Source: Ilex aquifolium | Lineage: Eukaryota; Streptophyta; Magnoliopsida; Aquifoliales; Aquifoliaceae | DNA: 64,000 bases | Assembly (NCBI GenBank): GCA_951799425.1 | Contig: OX637393.1 | Span: forward strand, 14,520,244-14,584,243 | Direction: 5' to 3' | In this document: positions 43,401-55,400 of the stretch, piece after piece | Layout of the letters: each line of letters opens with the position of its first letter | How positions within the stretch are numbered: position 1 is the first letter of the stretch | Program-made: the position numbers and the translations under genes | The notes under the pieces: model-generated | Seen by the model: the letters and a program-made list of their open reading frames with translations, nothing else | Told to the model about the DNA's origin: nothing | Database searches by the model: none

Positions 43401-46400
43401 AAATAGTTACAATAAGATCATTGGAGTGGAATCATAATGCCAGATTTTGGTGCACAATATATTCACCACATTCCTGCGATAACCTAAACTAGAACTATAT
43501 GATCATTTATGTATACAATATTCACCCGACAAGTACTTTTCATGCATGTAGTTAGCCAATTTATGCTTTGCTATTGTAATGACAAAATAAGCGTCTAACA
43601 TTAACACAAAAGTAATGTCAAAATTACAATTATTGAATGATTTGACTTAATTTAATAAAGTGGTGTTGATTCTCTTCGGGGTGCTTCTCACGTGCACTGT
43701 CCTCTGATTCTCGGTGGATTTGATGATGACGAGGGCCGGACCGGCGTGTTTCTCGATCTTTGACTTGGTATTGACTTTGGTAGATTTTGTGAAGACAAGG
43801 CTTGACCAGCATGTTCCTCAATCTTTGATTTGGTAATGCTTTGGTAGATTTGTTGAAGACGAGAGTCGGATTGACGTGGTTCTCGTTCTTCAATCTTTGA
43901 TTTAGTGGATTTGTTGAAGACGAGGGTCGAATTGATGTGGTTCTCGTTCTTCAATCTTTGACTCGACTTTGTCAGATTCTCTCACCGTTATTTGTGTTGA
44001 ATGACTTGAAGATGATTTGGATCTCTTGAAGAAGGACATTGACAGTGTTTCTTCTCCTTAGAGATGGATTTGCAAGACCTCAATTGGAGATAAACTCCGG
44101 CAGAGCTTCGCTGCTGATCTTCCCTTCTTCTTTTGAGATGGATTTGGACAGAGTTTTCTTGATCTTTCTTCCTCCTTGGCTTCTCTTGCTCTTCCTTCTT
44201 AGTCTACCCCAGACTTCTATTTATAGTGGTGGGAGTAGTTATCCATATAAAGGTAGTAGTTATCCATATAAGGGTATTTTTACCTGAATACCCTTATGGG
44301 GCCTTTAGGTAATGGGCTACCCATAAATTTGTGGGCTTTAGTTAATTTATGGAATTTAAGTCTAACCCACTTTGCCTTTTAAAAGTTTGTTTAATTTGAG
44401 CCTAGGGAATTTAAGTCCATTTTAATTTAATTTAACAAGCCTGATTAATTACATTTGTCCTTGTATCATTTGGACTGTGGAATTTAGGTCCAACTCAAGC
44501 CTATTTGGTTTGTCTTATTTGGGCATATGGAATTTAAGACAAAGTTTAGTTTAATTTTAGAAGCTTGTTTAATTAATTTGGGCTCAAGTATAAACATTAT
44601 TATTTTTTAATGTCTACCGCTACTACTCTACCAATTGAACAGATAATGAGCTGTCCATTTTTACTTCCAATTCCAGTTGAATTTCCTGTTTTCGTTGCTG
44701 ATAGGTTTGACAGCAGAAACAAGTAACTGGAGCTAAAAACTTGCAGTATCATGTATTGCCCCTTACTACCAATGCTAGCTACAAAAAATAACAAAATGAG
44801 TTTTCAAAAGGTACTTCCACTTTTAATGAATGGCGTTAAATTATGGCTACTGGATGTCAAACAAATATGATAGGTGTTGGAAGCCCAAAATATTATTAAT
44901 TTGGGAAACCTTTTTTAATCACAGTTCAGTGAACATTCCAGTGAGAACCTGTGTCTAAAAACTTTATTATGTCCTCTTTTTTCGTTTATTCTTCTTATAG
45001 TTTTTTTTCGGAAGGTGTTTATTCTTCTTATAGTTATTCTTATGAATAAGTGATTAATCCAGTATCTGCTCTATTTTGGTCATAATTTCATTTAAGATCA
45101 TTGAAATGGCTCTATCAATGTTAATCTTTCTTCTACAGTCTCTTTTTACTGGTGCCTGATTACATCTGGGTTGCTTTAACAATATTATTGCGGTACTAAT
45201 TTCTGCACATCCTAGTGAATTTTCAGATGTCTCGCATAAGTATGAATTACACCACCATCGTTACTTACAATTTCCAATATCTCTACAATATGTACTAGAT
45301 AGTGGGAAACAGAACTAACCACTATTAGTTGGCTAAAATAGAACATGTACATGAAAAAGAAACTTTCACGTGGGTGGTACAGAATAGAGATCACTTTGGT
45401 ATCAATTTTCCTGAAAAGAGAAAGACAACACATGCCTCCAATAGTGTTTTTCAGTTAATAGCCAGGGTGTAGACCTCTAGTCTCTTTCATAATTAGAAGT
45501 AGTGCCTTGAGATGGAACTGGATAGGGCACTAGCTTTGTAGTATATAGGACCAGCTAATATTGGTGAGCTTGAAGGGGGGAGAAAAGGCTTCCACATTGG
45601 GGATATAGAAATCATATTGATCCGTATTTCTGCCGGAAAAAGAAAGACAAAGCATGCCTCCAATCATATTTTACATTCCAGAGCTTGGATAGATGCTTGC
45701 TAGTGTTATTGGTGATTGGAAGTAATGCTCTTGAGGTTGGTATTGCATTATATTGTTAGGTTATTCAGAAAAGAAGTGTAAAAGGGGGAAAAAACCTCCA
45801 AATGGTTGTGGCAGAAAGCTTGTTAATATTCCGTTTGGTAAGTTCTGCCAACTTTCCTCCAAATCTACCCGGTATGAAGAACCACTAAGAACTACAAAAA
45901 GAAAACCTCAAAGTACAAGTTTCCGTGTGTAGTTTGAAGATTTCAATTTATCGACCAATAGAAATGAAGATGATACACAGAATTTCAGTCGAAGCATACC
46001 TTGATGCGATTTTGGGAGAACTATTTTCTAGATCCTAGTAATCCGTTTATGCTTGCAAACTGCATTATTTGGTCGCATGACTGATGTATTGTTTGTATTA
46101 GCTGTGAGAGACAACAGCTTGGAGGACAGTAAGTTTCAAGGAAGCGAAGGTGGATTGTGATCAAATCACTGAAAACAGAATCTGCTAGTTTGTGGGCGTA
46201 TTTTTATTTCTGTTCAGGTGGTAACATTGTCTGTTATTGCCAGTAGATATCAAGATTGTGAGGCTTCTGTAAAGAGTAGGTATCATAGTTAGATTGTTTG
46301 GAGGAGATAAGAAGGTGCCACAATTTGGAAGGGGGAACCAGGAGGTATTTAATGAGTAAAGATACTAATATTATTTTTATAGGGTCTTTACAAAGAGCGA

Positions 46401-49400
46401 TCTGGAGAAGATGGATTCATCCAGCCAATACTTGGTATGAAGACTGTGAGTTGACCAGGATTATTAAGGGTGCTGCATTATCAGTTTCGAAGTATGAGCA
46501 GTTGAAATTCTGATTTCGATTCAAGGATGGGTGTTGTATACTTGCATAATGATAAAGAATTCATCAGTGATAAAAATATAAATTGGTTTAAAAAGAGAGA
46601 GAGGAAAGTGGTTGAAGAATATGGTACAACTGCAAAAAACATGCACATAAACAGCAAATTGCCTTACTTCCACTAAAGTGCTGACTACTTGGAATGTCAG
46701 GTTTCATTCCCACTCCCTGTATGGGAACTTAAACTGATCAGGATTTCATAGCAGGGCTCCATTTCCATGACGCTTCATACAGATGAGTATTGAGTGTACA
46801 AACTTGTGGTTGTAAATCTGTCAAGAGACTTTAATATAACAATTGAAACTCATATTCTAAAGCTTTTTCGATATATGAACAAGATGACTATAGAAGAGTT
46901 GGTGAACATTGTTCTGACTCATAGCTCTAAAATGACTAGCATGAATGAGCCGGCTTCAACACCACCTAGACTCTTAATCGTAGACAGGCTTGCGACCTCA
47001 ACATAAAAGGATGAGCCTGGTCTGTCTATTTTTACGCATTGGCTAAATTCGCTCCTAACCTCCCTAGACACTGCGAAGAACACATAATGAAAACTTCCTG
47101 GTATGGGCTGTACAATGGAACGAGAAAGGGGTTCACTAAGAAAGAGTTTGGGAGTGACCTGCTTAGTTAACAAATATCGAGTTTGAAGTCCTCTATACCA
47201 ATAAAAATTGTTTCCAGAAAATTTTATACAGTATGTTGTGGCTCATTCAATGCCCATTGTTTCAAAACTAAGAATCATTGAGGCGCAGATTGGTCGGAAA
47301 AGTTCCGCTGTCACATAATGCTGGATAGAGATATTGTACACAATTTCGAAAATGTACCGTAAGTGCTGCTACATGCATCTGAAGCTTTTTCTTCCTTTAG
47401 CCAACTGGTGTGGTTCATAAAGACTCTTTGTTGTACGCTACACTGTTTTCTTGAAAAGGCACTCCATCTATCGAAGTCACGTAGGCAATCAGAAGCAAAT
47501 AGTTGTTTGAACATCTTATATTTATAGTGATGTATGAGAAGTGTGAAAAAAACACTCCTGTGAGCGATGGTATCAAATCTGATATTGGGGACTCAAAGGA
47601 TGGGTTTAGGGGTCTGATTATGGTTATTCCAAAACTGAGAGGTTCTTAAATTTTTGATTAAATGCTCTTACCAGTTGTAGATGGCATGCATTAAAGGTCT
47701 CCAGATGTTATTCTGATTGCCAAAGAGTTGGGCAAAAAGGATATGGTTGGTTAGAGATCATGTGTTGGCTATTGCATATAATGGGGGTAGATAGTCGTTT
47801 ATTACTAGGTCTTAAGATTGAGATATCTCCTGTGCTTAGTGTTCCCCGATTCATAAAGAGTAGCTATTTTATCTGTGCTTGCTGATATTGATTACTGCCG
47901 GACTTGTCATCTTTAATGTGCAGGTGGGACCTTTGCTCTTTATTCTCTGCTTTGTCGACATGCAAAAGTGAAAACAATTCCTAATCAACACAGGACTGAT
48001 GAAGAGCTGACAACATATAGTCGTAGCACATTCCATGAGCATTCTTTTGCTGCGAAAACCAAAAGATGGTTGGAGGCACATGCATTCAAAAAGAATGCTC
48101 TTCTTATACTTGTCCTTGTTGGCACATGCATGGTGATTGGGGATGGAATTCTCACTCCTGCTGTATCAGGTACGTCGGTCACTACTCTGTACGTCAGTCA
48201 TTACTCTGTATGTTTTTCTTGTTTCTTTGTTTTTCTGTTGTTTCTCTCTCTCTCTCTCTCTCTCTTTTTCTTTTGTTTGGGGGGGTGGGGAGGAGAGGAT
48301 TAGTAAGAATGATACTTTTCCTCATGCTTGAACCAGTTGAAGCTTTTCTTTTTATCTATCTGGTAGGAAATAACAAGTTTATATTTTAAGTGTACTTTAC
48401 TTCATAAGGCAATGTGGCATCTGCATGATATCAGCACCTTAGTAAATTGAAGCCTTTTTAAGTTTTCAAACATTAATCTAAGGTAATCCAATCTAGTTTA
48501 ACATTTTTTGTACCCCAAATATGAAACTGTAATTTTGGTATATGTTTTACCTATGAAGCACGGGTGCTCTTAAAGTCCACAAATCCATGTTGGATATCAT
48601 ATTAGTATTTGATACTCATTAGATACTCGATAATACATATCGAATACGCAACACACATTCATTACTACAGAAAATATCTAGATACCTTGCGGATATGCAC
48701 CCAAAATGAATACGCTTTCAGTATGGAAGTGAATACGTGGAGCAATATGTAGAACTTCTTATTTTAACCTTGACATTTTTCTCTCGAATTCGCATACAAT
48801 GCAACACATATGAAAGAATTCATATAACTTTGAAGATACATGGGAGTACTATCTACGATCAATATCAAAAGAACATACAATAGTTAGTTACACCATATTG
48901 GAGTAAGCATGTGTGTGAGCAACTTTGCTCGACATTAAGCATTGTCACATCTAAATTTCACCATATTGGAGTAAGCATGTGCCTTAGAAACTTCATAGTG
49001 TTTGTTTTATCTCTTATCCATTGGTTCTGGTTCAAAAAAAAACTTAAAAGAGTTAATGAGAATGATGTAGACGGAGTTTACCTGATACAAGCATCTTGAT
49101 GTTATTCACAAGTATGGACATCATTAAACAAGCCAACCCACTAAATTCTCTTGATTCTTTGTGGACACATGCACTCATGCATGTGCATGAACAATCTGCA
49201 CACATTCAGAATCACTAATGGTTAAATTAGTTGAAGCTCTACCACTTGATTCGAATAGATAGGCGGATAGAATCGATATTTTCAGTCAAATCTTTTCGAT
49301 ATAGTTTCTTTGTTGGGCAATAATACAAAAGTTTTCCAATGAGACTAGAGCAGCAGTAAAGATAATTTTGAAGCTTGTGGTAGTTGTCTAGCGTGGTTGG

Positions 49401-52400
49401 GACCAACTGAATCAGAATGGATTAGGTTAACTATTTTGATGTAAAGTTTGGAGCTTTGAAAAAGTAAGAAAGCGAGAGTGTGGCCATGATGCCTTTCCAA
49501 TAGTTTTATTTTTCAAAAATCAACTTTGGTATCAAATGTTTTTTTGTCTATTATATTTTAGGCTATTGGAGCCTTTTCATGTCTACTAGTAATTTTTTTA
49601 GGCTTTCTCCGGTTGGTTCTTTATTAGTACGAGGAGTTTCTTATCAATGTATTCTTTATGAAATTTCATTTTTTTGATGCATTTATTTTCTAGTTAATTT
49701 TTTTTTTTGTATGAATAGATAGGTGATTAGAAGCACCTGACTTGTTTCCAAATTAGGACTTCCATCTTTCTTAGTGGATATCGAACACAAGTTGTTCATT
49801 GTATATGTCAGTGAAAATATTCTACTCTTTTCCTTACAAGTATGTGGCAATTATCTTTCTATTTATAGTTGTCGGACTCAATAATTGTTATTCTAGTTGT
49901 ATTAATTAGGACCCTGTAGTTGTAGATTAAGTCCATTTAATATTTTCTTTTCACTTGTGTCATTTAAACCATGTTCAAAGAATCGTATGTCCGATACGAC
50001 TCAGTCAAGTTATATGCGACTTGGCTTATACGGTTCCACGTTCTACGTGTACCACAAGTCTCACTTTCGTGGTTGACTCGGAAATGCCTAGGTCGACTAG
50101 GATGGGTCATCAAACGTGTCTTGTAGCATGTTACTCGATACCCTTCCGTGACGCATGATAGGGCCTAAATTGCTTATCATATCCAACTTCTTCTTTTATC
50201 CAACACTTTTCATGTCACCTGATGTCATTCTACGACCAGTAGGTCTGTCAATGGATTGGATTTCGATTCGAATTCGAATCCAAATGTTTAGATATGGATC
50301 AATAGAATCCGAGTCCGAATCCGAATTCATTTATGTACATTTTGCCGAATCCGATTTGAATATACCAACATCTGATCCGAATACGAAAATAAAATGTGGA
50401 ATTTCATCTATCCAGTAGATCACTTACAACTAAATCCTGACCATTGATTTTTAACCTAAAATTCTTTTCTCTTGTTTAGAATTCCAAATCTTCTTTCTCC
50501 ATTCGCTATTGCTAGGCCATCCCTCTTTCTTTCAGCTTTTCTAAACTCTCCCCGATCGTCCCTCTTTCCCTTCCCTCTTCTTTCCCCCTATGTCTCCTTC
50601 TTTATCTAGTACATACGAAGGGGTCTCTCCTTATTCTTCTTTAGAAAACTAGTTTCCAATGATCACAAAACATATGGTTTATCACCTTTTTGTGGGTTTT
50701 TCCCGGGATGAAATTGAGTAACTTAAGCCTTCAACTAATCTCCTTGAAGTTTTGAAGCCTTGATTGTTCTTAAGATGGAGTTTTTTGGTTCTACTAATTA
50801 AAGAGATCCTGGAGGTAAAACTTTGTTTTTCTTTTTTTCTTTGTCATTTTCCTCTTTGTCTCTTGTTTTTATCAGTAATGGGTGATTGTTGTTGTTGAAG
50901 TTGACTTGATTTGAGTTTTGTTTTAGTGAGTACTTGTTGAAACTCTTGTGAAATTATGTTGTAATTTAGTGATTGGTTGTTGAAATTGATTTTTTGTGTT
51001 GTAATGGATGATGGTTTTTTTTTGGAATTGATTGTAATGAATGAGATGAGTTGCAAATGTTTAGGTGAATGATTATTGGATTTGACCGGATTATTGGATC
51101 GGATGTCCGAAAGTTAACAGACTTGGATATGGATTGAATTTTTCATATTTGTCGGATTATTGGATCAGATCGAATATACAAAATTTTAATCGGATTTAGA
51201 TAGAGTAGAATCTGATCCATATCCGATTCATTGACAAGCCTATCGACCCGTGCATCTTTGCTCCATCATGAGTCAATGACTAGTACCTCGACTAGTCATC
51301 GGATCGTATTTGGACCGGATCTTGGTCAATCTGAATCCGAATTCAGTTAGAAAATTTGGTCCGGAATCTGAACTGTTGATCCGATGTATTTTAAAAACTT
51401 AATCCGAATACGAATTCGTTTACAATCAGACATCTAATTCGATAATCCAATCCGGTTCGATTGTAGTAGAATTTTACCAATAAAATTACTGCAAAATATC
51501 ATCCAATAATCAAATTAAATTCCAACAAAATATCATCCAATAATCAACAATGTCGCCAAATTTTAACTAGATTTTAACCAAATTACAGTAATCAATCACT
51601 AAATTCCAAAAATATTCGTTCCATTTCATCTCAATCTTATCCAAAATCCAACTAATTCAATAATAAAAATTATGAATCAAACATTGCTTGAGGAGTTCGT
51701 GACTTCTTCAATCTATTGTAATCCCTAGCTTGATTCATTCAGATTCTAGCAGATTTTAGGTTGAATTGAAACCCAAAATATTAGGGCTTTGATTGATCAT
51801 GAATTTTGGCACTTTTTTTCGTTGATTTTCGCTGGATAGATCAAGAAACCCAGGAATTTCCCCATGAATTGAAACTCGAACTGCTTATTTTGTCAAATAT
51901 CAAGAGAAAGGAAGAGGTGGAGAGGCGAGAAAAAGCGAGAGTAAAGATGGAGATGGTAGAAGAGAGCAGAGACGAGAGAAACAGGGAGGAGCAAAGCGAG
52001 AGGAGGAAGAAAGAACATGTAAGAGAGGGAAAGACAAAGAGCTCAAACATTTGACAGAGAAAGGTGAAAAAGTTTTTGTAGCTTGGGAGAGAAAAGAAAA
52101 AGAGGAGTACGGGTACAACTTTTTTCTAGAACTTGGTACAAGTATAGTTGGATTGTCCAAAAACCTAAATATACATGTACACACACACACACATATATAA
52201 TAATAGTCAAATCAAATTTTATCGAATTATATTAGCATATAACCATATCTAAATCCGATTAAAAAGGTTTAAATGGATTGGATTAATGGATGGAAATTTT
52301 GATACATATCCGACTATTCGGATCGGATTCGGACCGAGATCTGCTCTATTGACAGGCCTAACCTTGACCTTGAACCATGGTTCAAACCTTTTTTTTTTTT

Positions 52401-55400
52401 TTAATACGAGAATTTACGAGGGTGAATTACACCCACGCTCCACATCGGTGAGGGGTATCAACAGGTTGGCTTCAATTGATTTTTTATTATCATTGAACCT
52501 GCCCTATTAGGTTAAATCAGTAGCTTAAACAACAGTTTTTTAATTGTTAAGGTTGCGAACAAAATTTCAACTTTTGTTATATTATTTGGCATCCAGTGGG
52601 GATAAAGAGGAAAGTCCAAAGTTTTAGACTAAGAAGCATGGGCACGGGAGATGGATACGACATGACATGGAGACACAAACACGATATTTCTCAAAAAAGT
52701 ATGACACAAACACGTTGGAGATACGCTACAAAAAATTATATTTTATATATAACATTATTTAATTTATCACAAATATAGTGATAATGATATGCAATTCATA
52801 AAAGATTCAGTATTTTAACATAAGTAAATCTTATGTGTAGTCGTCTGTTTGAATTTTTAGACTAAAACATTATCATAATAGTCAATAATCATCAAATAAT
52901 AGCTCTCATTTTCTCAATTCATCTTTTTTTTAAATTTTTATACATCTTTTGTTTTTATTATTATATTTGGAGTACAACTTTAACATGTCTAGTGTTAGTA
53001 ATTATATGTTTGCAAAATTTTAAATTTTGTTAATCACATTTCAATACATGTTTATTGTTTAGTAGTAGACGCGTTCTAAATAAGTGTCGGGCAAGTCACC
53101 AAAGAAGTGTCGGACAGATCACCAAACAAGTGTCAAACACGTGTCAAAATTTAAAATTTTATCATTTAATTATGGACACGGATAAAAAGAGTATAGGACG
53201 TGTCCGAGAGTGTCGGTGTTCGACAATGATACGTCACCTTCTCGAGAGTGTCCGTGCGTCATAGGTTTTAGATGGTAAACAATTTCCTTGCCAAGTATTT
53301 CATATCCATAGAGCTTAATTACTTTTTTTTTTTATCACGAGCTTAATTACTGAAACTGTGGATTCTGGTTGTACTGAGCTGGATATCATTTTTGGTCCAC
53401 TGTATAGTATTTAGTAGGACTCATTGACCAACTCCTACCTGTTTAATGAGGACATGTCTATGGCCCCAGAACCTGCCCACCAGGGTTTTTGGGGATTTTC
53501 TAAATTAATTAGTATACCCTTTGTAAATTGCTGAATTAGGTGTCTTTCTATGCTTTTACATGTTTAACTTATATCCATGGGTTCTTATTGTTAATGATTT
53601 ATGTTTTATTTCCATCCTCTGGTTGCTTTTCAAGATGCTTAATCAAAATATGTTTAGCAGTTCTTTCGGCTTCCGGTGGGATTAAGGTGGACCATCCCGA
53701 GCTGAGTAATGGTACTTCCCTACTCCTGAAGCTGAACATATATTTGATTATTAAAATATAAAATTTTTCTGAATCATTTGTTTTCAGTTCCTTCTTTTGC
53801 TTCCGACTTTAAATTACTCAGTGCAACATTATGTGTGTTCTTTGTTGCAGAAATCGTCGTGATTATTGCTGTTGTCATATTAGTAGGTTTGTTTAGCATG
53901 CAACACTATGGTACAGATAAAGTTGGGTGGCTGTTTGCTCCAATTGTGCTCCTTTGGTTTCTCTTAATTGGAGGTATTGGCATATTCAATATTTGGAAGT
54001 ATGATAGCAGTGTTCTGAGGGCCTTTTCACCTGTGTACATAGGCCGCTATTTTAGAAGGAGAGGCAAAGAAGGTTGGACCTCCCTTGGAGGGATCATGCT
54101 CAGTATCACAGGTTTTTTTCTTTTTCCTTTTTCTTTTGATTCTTACTTTTTTAGAGCTGTTGTTCAACACGTCAACTTCACACAAAAAAGCTAGTTGCAT
54201 TGTATTCTGATGACTGCTCATTAAATATTGCAGGGACAGAGGCACTTTTTGCCGACCTTGCTCATTTTCCAGTGCCAGCTGTACAGCTTGCTTTCACAGT
54301 AGTTGTGTTTCCTTGCCTTCTTTTGGCTTATTCTGGACAAGCGGCCTACCTCGTAAATAACAAGGAGCATGTTATTGATGCATTCTATCGTTCTATTCCA
54401 GGTTTGTTCTGATATTCTGTTTTGCATTGACCTACATTGATATTACGTCAAAAATGTATATGAAACCTTGAAGCAGCATATGAACCCAAGCAGGAGTTTA
54501 TGTACTTGACATTCTGTACTGTTGCGTCTGAGCTTGGTCAACCATTGAAACTGTTGTTGGAATTGGGTCTCCCTAAAACTTTAGTGGGTTTCCCCACCAC
54601 CTAAGACAAAGGAATGCTGGGAAGCAAGTACTACACTGGCGCCAAAGGTTGCAACCATAATTATTTCTAGCTAAAAGGATATATAACAATGATTCAAATA
54701 GCATCACCTAAAATTTTATGAAGATTATTTCAGTTATGTGAACGCAAACTTGAGATATAGTAAAGAGATGTCCTGGTTACCTTATTGAATAAACTGATGA
54801 CAGGTCAGCATCAAGTAACAAGAAGATAAACAGAACATCTTGTCTTGAAAAATATTCACCTGAAATATAGGGAATGTGAATGGAATATGCAGGCTTCTAT
54901 ATCAACAAATGCATCAGAAATTATATTATTACACGAGTTGTACAAAAAAATTTCCCAGAATGGTGTGTTCACTAATATTGTAGCAAATGTTTCATACACA
55001 TCCTTAAGGCCTTTTAAGAGCCATGGAAATTCGGAAATGTGTGTCGCACAGATGGATGTCCTACGTTTGATCGGCCCCTCTCTCTCTCTCTCTCTCTCTC
55101 GGACTGGATTCTGTATCTTTGTCCTCTTGACCACTGTTTGAACCAAATGCCAAGGGCTGAAAGGTAAGATAATCGAAGCCTATGAGATTGAGCCCTCCCG
55201 AGAGAGGTTGGGAAAAAAGAACCTGTAGCTGTGGCATTCCTTAAGCTGTGAGGCTATCCATGTGGCCACAATGTACTATGTTTTACGTGCTTTGTTGTGC
55301 TTGTATGTGATAACAACAGTTGACAATAATTTGAGCAGAGAAAACTAGACTTCTAGAGCATGAAATAACAATCATTTCCATGTTTATTTTGGTGTTAAGA

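Larger units (their letters stand above)
42604..45235 (+). repeat. Diverged intronic segmental duplication interrupted by an insertion
   Basis: Block X (42,604-42,703, GCAATTATTTGTTGACAATA and on) recurs at 43,343-43,442. Block Y (42,890-43,340), with landmarks TCACAGTTCAGTGAACATTCC, GGTCATAATTTCAT and TCCTAGTGAATTTTC, recurs at about 44,735-45,235. The order X-Y-X'-Y' indicates a tandem duplication of about 740 bp, with about 1.1 kb inserted between X' and Y'. Confidence 0.7.
41299..47923 (+). other. KUP intron 2 (6.6 kb)
   Basis: Contains a GA microsatellite (41,886-41,910), a diverged segmental duplication (42,604-43,442 against 43,343-45,235), an LTR-like block (about 43,640-44,620), a poly(T) micro-insertion (44,984-45,033), and a second small duplication at 45,418-45,520 against 45,645-45,745. 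From 45,760 to 47,923 no further feature was recognised. ORFs here are chance. Confidence 0.85.
48170..53660 (+). other. KUP intron 3 (5.5 kb)
   Basis: Contains a TC microsatellite (48,243-48,265), a hAT element (50,240-51,242), a partial hAT-like region (51,290-52,360), a hAT MITE (52,629-53,264) and a poly(T) micro-insertion (53,311-53,350). From 48,300 to 50,230 nothing further was recognised. Confidence 0.85.

Noticed and set aside
47968-48303. 111-codon ORF as a separate gene
   Set aside because: Its first part is KUP exon 3; the remainder is intron 3 read-through including a TC repeat.
51806-52190. Overlapping Arg/Glu-rich and Ser/Leu-rich ORFs
   Set aside because: Purine-rich tract read on both strands, with no domain; lies in KUP intron 3.
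53778-54194. 138-codon ORF as a separate gene
   Set aside because: It is KUP exon 5 with intron 4 and intron 5 bases read through.
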